Part shown: one piece after another, positions 1 to 13,246 of the stretch
Layout: every line of letters starts with the position of its first letter
Numbering within the stretch: the stretch's first letter is position 1
Assembly (NCBI RefSeq): GCF_900090045.1
Contig: NC_041782.1
Coordinates: forward strand, 2,571,001-2,635,000
Reading direction: 5' to 3'
From: Plasmodium malariae
Lineage: Eukaryota; Apicomplexa; Aconoidasida; Haemosporida; Plasmodiidae
Length of the DNA stretch: 64,000 nucleotides
The notes under the pieces: generated by a model
The model's input: the letters and a program-made list of their open reading frames with translations, nothing else
Told to the model about the DNA's origin: nothing
The model's database searches: none
Program-made: the position numbers and the translations under genes

Positions 1-345
1 CAACAAAAATTTATTATAGTTCTATTAGTAAATTAAAATATGTATATATATATATATATTGGAGATTTATTAATAAACTTAGTTATATCATAAAGTACTT
101 TTATTAAAGTTGTTTTTATTAAACATAATAGTATTGAAGTATTTACTAAAATATTTTTTAAATTATTTTTTTTGTACTCTTAATATTTAACTTTTATTTA
201 TGCAATTTCATATTTTTAAAAAAAAAGCAAAAATAAAACAATATAAAATGTTATATGATATAGATATGTATCCTTTTATGTGCACTTAAGTATATAGTAT
301 TTTACTTATGTACTTAAAGATATTGTAACATTTAATAATTCCAAC
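1..345. other. AT-rich intergenic DNA, no gene seen
   Basis: No reading frame or motif could be supported here. There is a short TA run near 40-58 and several T and A homopolymers. The stretch ends at the relic first exon of the decayed gene that starts at 346. Confidence 0.6.
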
Positions 346-1240
346 ATGAACTAAAAAATAAAACCTTTTATATTAGTCAAAAAATTTATATTTACACTTT
401 TTATTTGGAGTTTCTCTTATTTCAGGAATGTGTTTTATTGATAATATAACAGAAAATTTTATGTTATATACTTTTAGCTTCTTCAAGTTATATATATATT
501 CTTATAAAATAAAATTTTTTATATGTGTATATAAATGTATCACATTATAAATAATAAAAAATTTTCCTTTTTTTTGTCGCACGACTTTGATAAATTTTTA
601 CGTAATAAAAATAGTACAAATAGCGTATTATCTTCAAGAACTGTTAGATTATTATCAGATCTTGTTAATGAAACAGTGAAAATAAGATTAGCAGTTAAAT
701 TACCTAGAATTGGATGTGAAAATGAGGAAAAAGAAGAAAGTAATTATTTAAAACAAAATTATGTTGATAATAATGCATTAATATATGATAGAAGTGGCAA
801 AACTAAAAATAAATGAAATTTGATATTTGGAGATAAAAAATTATTCAAGAAGTGCATATATTTTTTATGTAAGCCATTTGTGGAAATAAATAATTTTCTT
901 TGAAAAAATATTATATAGGGAATTTAGTACTATTTATAAATATAGGAAATGAAATTATCCTAACGAGAAAAAAAGTTTAAAACATCCAACTGTTATCCGT
1001 ATACATTTTATATTTTGTCCACCAGTAATCTTTTTTTTAACAGGATCTCCAATATATAGTTTACAGCAATTTCATTACCAAATTTGCTAGAGTATTCTTA
1101 CAGGGTTATCATCAATAGTTTTTTTATATCAAATTTTTCTTTATGGAAAGATCCTTGTATTAGCATTAGTTATTTTAAGTATTTCAATAGTCACTTATAT
1201 ATTGGTAATATTATTAAAATATCTATGTAGAGGGATGTAG
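346..1240 (+). pseudogene. Decayed two-exon Plasmodium exported-protein gene
   Basis: A relic of the same gene plan as the intact genes further right. The first exon is recognisable at 346-432: ATG, AAC, then an in-frame TAA at codon 3, followed by a hydrophobic stretch ending LFIWSFSYFRNV, in the usual 29-codon length. The second exon appears from about 579 (FDKFL...), where the expected acceptor AG is missing. It carries a good export-type motif, SRTVRLLSDL (RLLSD fits RxLxE/Q/D), and stays open to a stop at 814-816. Beyond that the reading shifts frame; a last piece at about 1012-1240 encodes CPPVIFFLTG and a long hydrophobic region with one in-frame TAG. The middle part (840-960) matches the pseudogenes at 36.7 and 53.4 kb in DNA sequence, so these are relics of one subfamily. 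Several independent lesions make expression of a full protein very unlikely. Confidence 0.75.
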
Positions 1241-1519
1241 AATGAAGGTTTAATTAGAATAAATACATTATTCTCAAAAAAAAATATATTTGATATATCT
1301 AATAACAATCTACTTTTTTCTTAATGTTATTCTTAAAAAAGTTTTATGTTGTACACATATAAATATTATTATGAAATTAAGATAATATATAAATATAAAC
1401 AAGCGTAGAGAATATATAAACATATGTATATATTAGGTAATTATAACAATTTGTTTGTTCCTATTTTTTTTTCCATATTATCATGTATTCCTTTGAGTTA
1501 ATATAGTACTATGATTTGG

Positions 1520-1562
<43 letters not shown>

Positions 1563-3346
1563 CTTCATAAAAATGTGACATTAATAATGCACAATATTCA
1601 CAATAAATATATGTAACTTATATGCAAAAATAATGTGTTTAAATGTTTTGTACAGATTTGCTTTTTAACGAATATATGGCTTCTTAATATAATATATAAA
1701 AACACAATTAATGTAACTTCACATAGCCACTAAAGCAATTTTAATTTTTAATAGTCATATTTAATATTATTATTATATTTTTTGAAGTTCATATGTGATG
1801 TATAGAAGAATTTTTTTAAAAAAACTTATTTTATATTAGATTAAATTTAAATGCATCATAATATTTTTCAATTAATAAATATAAATTCGTTTGTTTTTCT
1901 TTATTGATGTGTATATCTTATATAAATGAAAAGTAACAAATATTCCTTGTATAAAATATAATTAAGAGAAATACATATTTCAAACTTCTTTAATAAAAAG
2001 ATTCTGTATAAATATATAAGTTTTTTGTATGGTCTATATATCAAGTTATAAGGGTATTATTTTATATTTTTTTTTGTTTTTAATGTAAATTATTAATAGC
2101 TCATTAACAAAATTAGAATTCGTGGAGATTTCTAATTAAATAAAGAAATTGAATTTCATGTATTATTTTATATTTTAAATTAAGTAATTTTTGGACAAAA
2201 ATACATTTTATATCCTTTTTTATAGTAATTTATTGTAAAAAGGGGAAAAAAATCATAATAAAAAAATAATACATTTGTTTGTTTTTTATAGTAGTAAGAG
2301 CGTACATTTTTTGAAAGAATATCGGTCTGATATTATTTTGTGTTATACATCATTTAAACATTTCAATCTGTTTAAAATCATATGTATCTTAATGATAATG
2401 AATAATATACTTATGTTAAAATTTGATGAATAATTATATAATATGTAGGTAAATTTTATGAATAAATATATTTTGTTCCTGAACATCATTGTATACAGAT
2501 AATTACTTATTCATTCTAAAATATTTTGCATTTTTTCTGTATACATTAGATTGTATCAAAAATAATTCGACATAAAACATGTGAAAAAATACTATATGTG
2601 AAGACAAGAATAAATATTTACTTATACGTAATCTTCTTTTTAATAATATAAATATAATTAAAGGAAAATCTATGTTATATATATTAGATCATAACAGCGC
2701 AGTTATATTTTTATTAATTTTACAATCTATGATATATTTTAATTGAATTAATAATAAATTTTTTATTAATCATTTAGTTGTACAAAGATAATATATATCC
2801 TTTTTGGTACATTTTATTTAAGAACCTATCATATTATGTAACTATTCTTTTTGTAAAAGTGCTATTTAGTATATCCTTATTGATCCTTCCCAATTGGTAT
2901 TAACATGTACTTTATGGATAACATGGTATTTACATTTGAACATGTATTCCTTAGACCATGAATAATATCAATTATTTCGTTTTTCATTGAAAACGTGGTT
3001 GAATGTGGATATCTTAATATTTAAAATAGGAAATATCTTCAAAAAGAAAAAATGGGTCATCTTATTAATAAAAATCTTATTATTTTCTTTCTTTTTTTTT
3101 TTTTTTTGATAATATTAAAAGTTATAGTATTCTATGAATTTATATTCTTTTTCTGTAAATTATATACTCATGTATATAAGATTTTTTTATTGGGATTCAG
3201 ATTATTGATAGGAAATATTCAAAATTTTTTGGTACTATTTTAGTTTCAAATAGAATCATATATATGAGATTATTAACTTTAGAATTGTTCTATATTACCA
3301 TAAAATATATGGTTATGTACATTTATATTATACCTTATTATTATAG
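1241..3346. other. Intergenic DNA
   Basis: No supported gene. It holds a CATA/TA microsatellite (1521-1559) and many homopolymers. An open frame at 3052-3231 could be a remote first exon for the fragment at 3347: it is hydrophobic and ends at TTG followed by GTACTA, which would give a phase-0 intron of 115 bp, a normal size here. It does not resemble the standard exon 1 enough to be called. Confidence 0.5.
1521..1559. repeat. Microsatellite (ACAT)n then (AT)n
   Basis: ACATACATAC is followed by an uninterrupted AT dinucleotide run of about 28 bases. It is simple-sequence DNA, probably length-variable between isolates. Confidence 0.9.
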
Positions 3347-3963
3347 AGTAACTTTCTATTTGATTTACAACCAAGTAAAATTTCATTATATATTGAGGAA
3401 TACGGTAAAAATGTTGTGAATAATAAACATGGTATACCTAAAACAATAAAATATTTCGATTTTGATAAAAAAATATTTAAAGAACTTGATAATAAAGATT
3501 ACCTTAAAAACATCAAAACAATTGGAGATAAGGAATATAAAAAATTAACACGTAAAAAGCTCATAATACGTATAGCATTACTTTTGTTATTTTTCTTTAT
3601 ATTTATAGTGCCCATTTTAGATCTTTCTTTAGAAAAATTTTCAGGAGTTGGGTTGTTGGGTTTATTAGGCCTGTTAACCACCAAAAATGAATCTATGGCT
3701 GGTATATCTAAAGTTACCGTGGGTGGTCTTTTGATTACATTATTCAAACTGGGAGAATGGGCTGAATCGAAATCAATAAATACATCAATTATTTTGTTTT
3801 ATTGCGTATCTTTCCTCATATTTGTTGTTAAATTTATATTAGTGATGGTTTATTACTATAATAAAGTTATAAAATATGAAAATAGAAAGTTCAGAAAAAA
3901 ATTAAATAAGAAGAAATATGTTTTTTACTGTAAAAATTTATTTAATATAACGTCATATCATTA
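3347..3963 (+). CDS. Shortened fam-l-type exported protein, second exon (probably degenerate)
   Basis: The open frame runs from an acceptor (TATTATTATAG then AGTAAC at 3347) to TAG at 3961-3963. It encodes FDKKIFKELDNKDYLKN, the fam-l signature, then a hydrophobic segment (IIRIALLLLFFFIFIVPIL), a glycine/leucine-rich loop, a second hydrophobic segment (YCVSFLIFVVKFILVMVYYY) and NKVIKYENRKFRK. The 70-80 residue linker with the RLLA export motif found in its paralogues is missing, so the conserved domain follows the splice site almost directly. The C-terminus runs about 20 residues past the usual stop. No first exon of the standard type was found; 3052-3231 is a weak candidate. The flank at 4729-4756 is the 3' element shared by the other family members. 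This is either a truncated family member or an early pseudogene. Membership is clear; function is unknown. Confidence 0.65.
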
Positions 3964-6900
3964 GTGACATACTTAACTAGCATAAAAATAACTATTTATA
4001 TTTTAAAAATACATTTAAATATACGGATATTTTATTGGGAGATAGTATAAAAGTATGTTCTTAGTTCTTTTGTTAATTTGAATTTTTGAATGTTTGAATA
4101 ATTTTCAATATGTTTATTAAGGAGTGACTTCAGCTTAATTAAATATTTTGACTCTATAAATAAATACTCCTTTTAAAATATGTCTCATGAATAATATATA
4201 TATACATATATATGCGTTTGAATAAGTATATAATGAAATATTTAATATAACTTTAGTGAAATGTGCTACTTTCTATTTGACTAACTTTTTTTTTTTTTTT
4301 TGATCAAGTCTAAAATAATTATTTGTTTAGGTTATTTAAGTAAATGTAATATTATTGTTATATTAACAATAAATGAGTTTTTTTTTGCATTTATTGTATG
4401 TATATGAATAATTTTTTTTAGAATGGTAAGTATATATATATTTTTTTTTTTAACAGAAAAAAACAAGTTAATATTTATCTTTAAAATATATATTACACGA
4501 GATATTTTATAAAAGGTACTAACTGTAAAAATCTTTTTAACAGAGTTTATTTTATATATATTATTAATGTAATATAAAATAATGCACTTTCTGATTATGG
4601 ATTATTTTTAACTGCTTATAAACTTGGAGATTCTGAATCATTACAATTAAGGGAAGTTTTTATATTAACTGTTATATTATTTTTTAATCTAATTGTAGTG
4701 TTTACTAAGTGTTTCATTAATTATTTGAATATATATTATATTAAAAATTTATATTTAATTAATCTATATAATTTATTTATTTATTATATTACTAATAGTT
4801 TAAACTATTGAAAAATAATTATGAAAATATTAACAGATACTTTGTTGAATTTCTTTCTAAATATCCATTATTGGGGATTAAATATTGAAATATTTGTATG
4901 TCTTTTCTTCATATGGTACGTACTACAATTTTTGTATTTCACTAATAATTATATTAGATGTAATGAATAATTTAATTCATGAGCGTCGACATGGTTATCG
5001 AATTTACAGTAACAAGAGACTTATTTTATTAACAATACATAATACTGTTTTTTTTTTTGTGTAATTTTTTTTAATTATATTTTCTTTTAAATATATTTAA
5101 TTATAACTTGCAATAATATTATGTCTCATACGTAGAAAAATAAAACATTGATGTTTAACAATAATTTAATGTTTTAAATAATCATAAGTCTCAAAAATGT
5201 GTTGGAAGAACAATTTTATTTATTACGTTTATATATATGCAATTGTGTAATGGCGACATTTGATTCTCTGTTAAAGCTTCGAATATAAGATGTATATTAC
5301 ATTTTTATTTAACCTAAAAATAAATATGAATTTTCTAATTTATTAAATCTATTTATAAGGAGTGAAACGGAACATAAATTCATAGTTCTATAAACTCATT
5401 AATATATAATAATGATCTAAAGCATGAATTAAAATTCAGGATAATTATTTTTATAATAATATATATAAATTAAATTTCGACTAATGATTATTTTATCATT
5501 CCATAAACAAAAGTTTTTTATTTTAAAATATATTTTGAATAAAATAGCATATCATTTATATAACACAACTTTATAATTTAAAACAATGTTTATGAATATT
5601 GAAATCATTGTATCATGTTATTCAAATATTAAATAATTAGATGAGGTAAAATTTATATTTAATGTGTTATTGAACTATTTTATTAATATAATGTATTAAA
5701 TGTTACCGTATTATATTATAACTGTAAGGAATATAATAAATTAAAAATTGTTCATCATTCAAAAATTTAATGTAATTATTTCTATGAAAAAAAAATTCAA
5801 TAATAAAGAATAAATATGGTATACGTAAATTAAGTTCCGTGTCATTAAAATATTATACATTGCTTTTTTTATTTGAAAAAATCATAAATAAAACTTTAAC
5901 TGAAGTTCAATTATAAATTATTATATAAATATATTTTTATTATTAAATCTTTGAATATCAAAAAAAAAAAAAAAATTAAATACATTTTTACAGAAAAATA
6001 TATGTGAGAAAAAAAAAAAGTTTAAGAAAAATAAATATTCACTATAATTTTTGAGTAAATGATTAAATTAGCATACTAACTTTTTTATTGTATAATATGC
6101 AACTTAAAAGTTTTTTTAATTTACATCGTAATAAAAGTTCAATGCTTCTTTATTTTAGGAAATGCTAGGTATTAAAACTTTTTTTATGTAAAAAATTATG
6201 TTTAACTATTTAAATATGAATAAATGTAATGATAAAATATTCAAAGGGTACTAAGAAAGCGTCATGCATAATGTTACAATATGTACATAATATGTAATGA
6301 AATGAAAATATAGTATGCTAATTTTAACTTGATTTAGTAATTCAAAAAAAATTTTTAATTGTAATAATTATATTCTTTTTATTTTCTTTTTTTAAATATA
6401 CTAATTTTTTCTTTTAATTTTATTGACGTATGTAAATAAAGTTAATTTTTTTCAGTACAACAAATTATAATTATTATCATATCTATTCTAAATATATAAA
6501 GAGTAAAATTTTCAGAATATAGAAAAATTTTTCTTTTTTAAGAAATTTTATATTATATGAAAGTTTTAATTGTTTATATTTCATCTTAAAAATAAATTTT
6601 TAAAAAAAATAATATATTATAAATTCTTGCAGTATTTTCTATTGAAAAAATTAATCATTTTACTGTATTCATATATTAGTGTTATCATCCTTTTATATAC
6701 CTTATATATATATATATATATTCTTTTTTTTGTATTAATTTTTAATAATATGAGAATATAAATATTTTTGAAATTATTTAATTGCATATAATATTTTTAT
6801 ACTAATTTCCTTCTTACCTTATTTTTTTATTTTATATTGATATTTCTATATATATATGTGTATTTATATTTTTAAATATAACAAATATAATAAGAAATTT

Positions 6901-7639
6901 ATGAATTTTTAAACATTCAATAAAATAATAAATCTTGTTCTAAATTATTTATAAATTATTATATTGTAAAATAAATATAAAAATATATAGTGGTTATATT
7001 GTTATACTTTTAAAAATATACTTAAATTCATAGAATATGTTGTAACTTTGAATTTTATTTTACTATATAATAGTTTATAAGAGAAAACGTATTTTTTTAG
7101 TTAAATATGTATATACGTTTTATATAATAAAAAGTATATTTCATAACTTCATATGCTTTTTTTATTATTTTTACTGCTACAGTGCATACTTTTTTTTGTA
7201 TATATGAGGAAACGCTACAAAAAATGTGAATAAAATTGAAATTACTATTTGGAAACAATGAAAAAATACATATTTAGCTTCTGGATATACAAAGATATAC
7301 ATTTTTATGTGTTATAACTTCTTTTAAATAAATAATAAAAAAATTTTTGTTGATTGAATAATTTCTGATTTTATCCAATATTCTTTTAAATATTATATTA
7401 TTTTATTTTTAATATAATAAAATATACATGGAAATTATTATAAATAAATTTTGTTTTTATTTTTAATGTGTAACTTTTAGTATGAGATAAATATGTATAA
7501 ATTCTATTTATTACATTTGAAATAAGACAAAATGAGAAAAATCAAAAATGAAATAAAAAGTTTCATACAGAATTTGCAGGATGTGAAAGATTATTAACAT
7601 TTTTATTATTATCATATAAAAGTATTAATGTATACACTA
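3964..7639. other. Intergenic DNA
   Basis: No gene seen. The first kilobase is the 3' flank shared with the fam genes, including the element at 4729-4756. The rest is very AT-rich with long T and A tracts. A 63-codon hydrophobic open frame at 6570 has low-complexity composition and was not accepted. Confidence 0.55.
4729..4756 (+). repeat. Conserved 3'-flank element, copy 1
   Basis: AATATATATTATATT followed by AAAAATTTATATTTA, about 765 bp after the stop of the gene at 3347-3963. It matches elements at nearly the same distance behind every other fam-type gene in the window (14.9, 25.9, 29.5, 41.0, 45.3, 57.4 and 60.7 kb). Confidence 0.7.
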
Positions 7640-8522
7640 GTGGAAAATATTAAGTCCCTCATTTTTATTAAAAAAAATTGTATTTAACTTTTAAATTGGA
7701 TATGCCATTATAACAACAATGTGTTAATATTATGTTACTTCGTATTTTCTCTTTTGTTTCCAAATTTTATTTTTGACTGTAAAATTTTCTTGACTTATAA
7801 ATATATATGCTTGTATATTATAAATGTTTATGTTCTTTTATTTAGTCTAACTTTGATAATTCAATAAATAAGCAGTACTCACTAGATAACTATTCTTGTT
7901 TAATAACTAATAGACACCTATCAGGAAGTTCATTGGATGTAAAATCAACTGAAGATAGATAAGAAGACGAGGATGGCACTAAATTAGTGGATTAAAAGAA
8001 AGATATATATGAAATTTGAAAAGGCTATAAACTAGGAAAAGAAGAAGTAAATAAAATTTTGTTAAAAACAGAAGGAAGTAATATGTTACCTAAGACAAAA
8101 AAAACTATCTTAATAGAATAGATACATTCTTTGAAATAAAGATATTCAATCATTTAGGTACCTTAGATATAATTAAAAATATATTGAAATTTTATAAAAA
8201 TACTGCTAGAAAATTGGTAAATAGAAATGTGAATTTAGGAATTTCTCCACCCTATTTAGTTTTTTTGACAGGATTAATCCTTTTTTTAATGTAGATTCCA
8301 CTAGTTTTGCATTACGATGCTGTATATGTAAAAACAATGGTTACAAATTTATCAAGTACATTATATCATGTAATTTTCGTATTTTTAATATTTCTGGTGT
8401 CTTTGACTATATTAGGTATTATATATATTTTTATAAAAACTGCAAAATTTGAAAAAATAAGGACGAATAATTCTAAAGTTTGTTATAATATTGTTAATTA
8501 CTTTTATAAGAAATACATTTAA
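7640..8522 (+). pseudogene. Decayed two-exon Plasmodium exported-protein gene
   Basis: First exon relic 7640-7723: the start codon position reads GTG, followed by ENIKSLIFIK, an in-frame TAA, and LLNWICHYNNNV, all in register with the standard 29-residue exon 1. The second exon starts after TTTAG at 7846 (SNFDNSINKQYSLDNY), includes RHLSG at the place of the export motif, then has several in-frame stops. A second frame takes over near 8118 with FFEIKIFNHLGTLDIIKN, which lines up with the KKIFKELDYVDFLKN region of fam-l, then SPPYLVFLTGLILFLM, a TAG, and a long hydrophobic second membrane segment (8307-8522). The SPP.LVFLTG stretch matches CPPVIFFLTG in the 346-1240 relic. Start loss, several nonsense codons and at least one frameshift show a dead gene. 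Confidence 0.8.
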
Positions 8523-11500
8523 TATGATATAAGAATATTTGGAGCGTCCTCAAAAATATTGAATATATAGGAGAAATACATACAGTTACAAAATTTTGAT
8601 AATTCATAATTCATATACAACTATTTTCATATAACATAAAAAAATATGTATTTTTAATATTTAGAGAATTTGATTGTTTATCTTCTAAATTTATATTTTA
8701 AGGAGTTGTTTGATCATAGTATTTTGATATAATTGTTTTATATGTATGTAAAAGTGTTTGTGTGTGAAATATATGCATGTTAATTGATTTAATATAAAAA
8801 AGTGAATTTTGTATATTTTCTTTAAATTAATAGAAAATTTCACGTTGTTAATCTTAAAATATGAGCGTACTTTGTTTCCATTTCTTTTACGTTCATTTAG
8901 TCTAAAATTATTATATACTGACTAAAGAAAATATTTTATCTCTTCTATATTTATTGTACATAACTTTTGCCGTATTTAAAAAAAAAATAAAAGAGCATAT
9001 TTTTTTTTGGATGTTTTGCAAAAAGATAATTTGATTAATTTACTTATAAATGGTATTATGATAAATGTATTACAATACGTATTTAATACTAAAATGTTTT
9101 TATTATATGTTAAAATTATTGAATATTTTGTATATGAAAAGATAAATAAGCCGTAAAATAATATTGTTTTTAACAATGATTAATCTACAGATGAACTATA
9201 ATTTTGAAAAATATATTTTATTGTATCTAAATAAAATGTATATAGACTTAACACATTAGTTATTAAGATTGTATTTTAATTCAATTTTATTTGAATTACG
9301 GGAGTATAAATTATAATAAAATGTTATAAATATATATATTACACATTTAAATTTATTTTTTAGTTAATGTTAAAAATTTAAGTACCTTTTAAAATTATTA
9401 ATTTTATATATATATTATATAATTATAAGAAATATTTATATTATATATATATTGCAAATAATTATAAATAAAAATTACTGTATATAATAGAAACGGCTAT
9501 ATTATTCGTAAAACATTTTAAATAAAATATTGCATAGATGTTTAAGGCTTGTATGAATATTCATTTTTAAAGGATTACAAATTATATCATTATAGAAATT
9601 TTGTTGTGGATTTTTTATTTGTGCAACTTTTTGTTCATATTTTTTGCTTATATATATGAAAAAATTTATAAGATTAAATATATATAAGCAAACTAATATA
9701 TAATTGTTTAATTTCATTTATACTATTTGTTTTTACAAAAGGTGTTTAAATGTATTTTTGCGCAATATTAAAACTTCATCATGTACATTTATAGTTAGAA
9801 ATAATATAGTATCATATGTTCTTTAGAATATTAGATATTTTACTAACATATCTAGGTGTAATTGAGCATGAGTTTTATAATAAGGAGAATTAAAAAAACA
9901 AAAACGATTTAAATTATTTTCTGGAATTATTAACTAATAATATTATTCATATCTTAGTTGAAACTTGTGTAAATGAAAGTGATTGCATAAAATCATTTAA
10001 TTTTTTATATATTTTTTGGTCGCGAAATGGAAATATTGAATTTATAATTTATAGGATTCAATAAAATAATTTTATGAATCATAATAATAATATAAGTAAT
10101 ATGATATTATTTACCATTATAATTATCATGTGGTCACTTCTATCTTGTTCCAAATGTTTTAAAATTATTTTTTTACTCTAATAAGAAATCATTGAAAATT
10201 GTTAATATATATAATGTGTTTATATTTTATTTTATAAGTGGTATTAAAGTAATCCATAAAAATTACATATAAATTTAAAACTTTTTTCAATTTAAGATGA
10301 TATTATAATTTTAAAAAAACAAAGTACTCGAAAAACTAAACTAAAAAAACAATATATATTTGAATAATATAATTGAAATAATAATAAAAGAAAAGAAAAA
10401 TATATGGATTCCTACATTAATAAGAACTTTACGAGATGCTATATAATAGATCTATATATTGATGTTTTTCTGTGTCTGATAAAAGGAATTGTACACTTTT
10501 GTATGTATATTGATACGTAAATTGGTGAATATTATTTGCGCGAATTTCTTTTGGGAAAGATTTCTTAATTAATATTCTGAATAGTGGATGAATACAGATA
10601 TATGATAATTTATATTTATTATATACCTTAACTCTTATAAAAAAAATATTATACATTATTAACAAAAGTATACGTAAATAAACGTCTATATAACATTTTT
10701 AAAAATTATTTATAGGTGTCATATGTTCATACGTGGAATGTTGTATATGTCATTTGAGTAATATATTATATGTAATATAAGGAAATGCTATCTTATATAT
10801 GAATTATATGAAAAGTGATACTCATGATAAACATATGATTACATTAATATGTTAGTGGAAATATGTAAGGAATCATTACATATTTAAAATCATTGTGCTA
10901 TAAAATTTGATAAAATTCATAATTTATACATTAAAATATGATATTTTTTTTAAAAATAAACGATTTTTTGGTGAACAGAAAAAAGAAAAAAGAATAAAAT
11001 CAAATTCTTAAAATGTAATTATAATTTAAGCTTAATGATATATAAATGCCCGTAAACATGTATAAATAATGAATATTATGAATTCTTTCTGAATGTAATT
11101 GTTCAATGAGAAAAATGCAAATAACAATAAAGGGTTACACAGAAATGAAAAACATGTCACTCTTAAAAACGTAGGAATAAATGTGAAAATGTTTGTGCAA
11201 TAAATACATTAACTATATTATATATTTTAAGGTACATAAATTAGTTGATCCATTAGTTATAAGACAGTGATAATATATAATAAGTGTGTAACTGGAATGG
11301 TACAAAATTATTAGTAAATAAATAATGAAGTAATAAATTTTTCGTTGAATACATATAATATAATTTTGTTATTTTTCAAAAATAATATTGAATTAATAAG
11401 TACTATTATGTACTATATATTATTATGATATTTATCGTATAACAAGTTTAAAATTTAATATATTGATATTACAAGAGTATTCCAAAAATATTAAACTCAA

Positions 11501-13246
11501 TATGATATAATGTCAAAAAAGAGTAGAAAAATGATTTTGGATTAATACTTATATATAAAAGAACAAATTAATTTTTGATATAAGCGAATAGCATGTGCAC
11601 AAAAAAGAAAAACATTACAAAATAAAGAAAATATTCGTGAATATCTTTTTCATTTTATATCAATACATTATATTTAGAAAAAGATAATTAAATAGATACA
11701 GATATAAAAACAGAAAGTGATAGTAATTTTAAATAATTCTAAGTAATAATAATGCTTAATGGGAGAATAGCTCCATATATAAAGTAATGGAATAAAATTA
11801 TAATTATGATAATTTTTCTACTATAATTTTTTTAATGCAAAAATTGCTTTAAATCTAGTAATTTTTTTTCTTTTTTTTTTAATCCACTAATTTTTTTTTT
11901 GAAGAGAGTATTATGAAATTTTTTAAATAATTATTATAATATTTTTGAACATATAATAAATTTTTAATTGCCGCTTGAACTATAACATATAAGAGCTAAT
12001 AAAAATATAAAGATATATAATATTTATGTTGATAAATATATTTTTTGTGTTAAAATATTTGTTCACATATGTTATATTTTTAATTTATTTTATTTATTTT
12101 TTTAAAATTTACTTTATATTTGTATGGTTTATAAAAAAAAAAAAAAAAATAAAATTATAATTTCTAAAATGTTCCAAAAAAAAATTAATGAATGAACGGA
12201 ATTTTTTTTTAAAATTTATTATTATTATGTCAAATTAATTATGGATAAATACTGTATATAATTTTTAATTGTAAATATATTTCAAACAGGATATTTTATA
12301 AATTATAATTATTTTATCTAATGGAAGTGTATCCTTTTTAATATTGATGCTTGTATCTCTCTGTATTGGTAAAAATAAATATCAGTTTATTTAAATGAAC
12401 AAAATACGTATAAATAATTAATTTATAGCTTTACTTATAAACTATTTAGTGATAATAAAATTTGTTGCTAAATATAAGAGATATATAATATTATAAATAC
12501 ATTATACATAAATAAAAAGATGATACTGATGATATTTTTTAAAATATAAAAATTTTATTATATTGCATAACATAAAGTTGTCATTTCAAATAATATATTA
12601 TATTTTATTTATAAATTCATCTTAAGTTAGTTACTACGTAACATTTCCTAATTACTATAATGGAAATTTTTTTTTAAATATTACTTTTTTATTTATTTTT
12701 AAAGATAATATTGTAAAATTATAAGTAAATACTTTTACAAAATACAGATTATATGTATTAGATCTCCTACAAAAGAAAAAAATAAGTCATAACTACATTC
12801 TTAATATAAAGCTGTATATACTATTTATATTTATGCGTTCTGTATTTTAAATAAAATAAATATTTTAAAATATAAAATATATGTATATTTTTTTTAATAT
12901 GGTTAATAGAATATTAATTACATACTCTTTTATTATATAATTAAATTATATACTTTGAATATTTTGTGAATAAGTTCATGTTATTTTATTTTAATGAAAG
13001 TTGGATTTTTATAAATGTCACTTATGATAATATTTTTATAATAAATGTTTGTAGTTATTATATTCCTTCAATATTATATAGTATATAAGAGTTATATAGT
13101 CTTTAATAACATATTATGCTAAAATAATAAATAATATTTAAATGAATGAAAATTTCAATAAAGTGTTCTTTATAATTAGGAGTATATTATATTATTCTTA
13201 ATTTTTTTTTTTAACTTATCTCATTATAATATTAAAGATCTATATA
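8523..13246. other. Intergenic DNA with one possible minus-strand relic
   Basis: About 4.7 kb without an intact gene. Apart from the possible relic at 10429-10665 there is only AT-rich DNA with long homopolymers. The short minus-strand open frames at 8976 and 9502 have no motif or splice context to support them. Confidence 0.5.
10429..10665 (-). pseudogene. Possible relic of a minus-strand exported-protein exon
   Basis: On the minus strand this 78-codon frame ends with FPKEIRANNIHQF, then QFLLSDTEKHQYIDLL. This segment is less AT-biased than its surroundings. QFLLSDTE resembles the RLLSSET export-motif region of the intact minus-strand gene at 17643-18508, with the key arginine replaced by phenylalanine. 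No first exon, membrane segment or continued frame was found, so at best it is a fragment. Confidence 0.3.

Noticed and set aside
3052..3243. 63-codon plus-strand open frame
   Set aside because: Mostly F, L and I from T-rich DNA. It could be an unusual first exon for 3347-3963 but does not match the family exon 1, so it is noted only as a candidate.
3499..3747. Minus-strand open frame opposite the fam-l-like fragment
   Set aside because: Antisense shadow of the real exon. The same applies at 13522-13818, 24765-25007, 27956-28204, 39781-40023 and 59396-59710.
6570..6761. 63-codon hydrophobic open frame
   Set aside because: Low-complexity composition, no splice context, no homologue in the window.
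8307..8522. Free-standing 71-codon membrane protein
   Set aside because: It is the tail of the decayed gene 7640-8522, continuing its frame across a TAG.
9502..9717. 71-codon minus-strand open frame
   Set aside because: A possible membrane-protein scrap, but no motif, exon or paralogue supports it.
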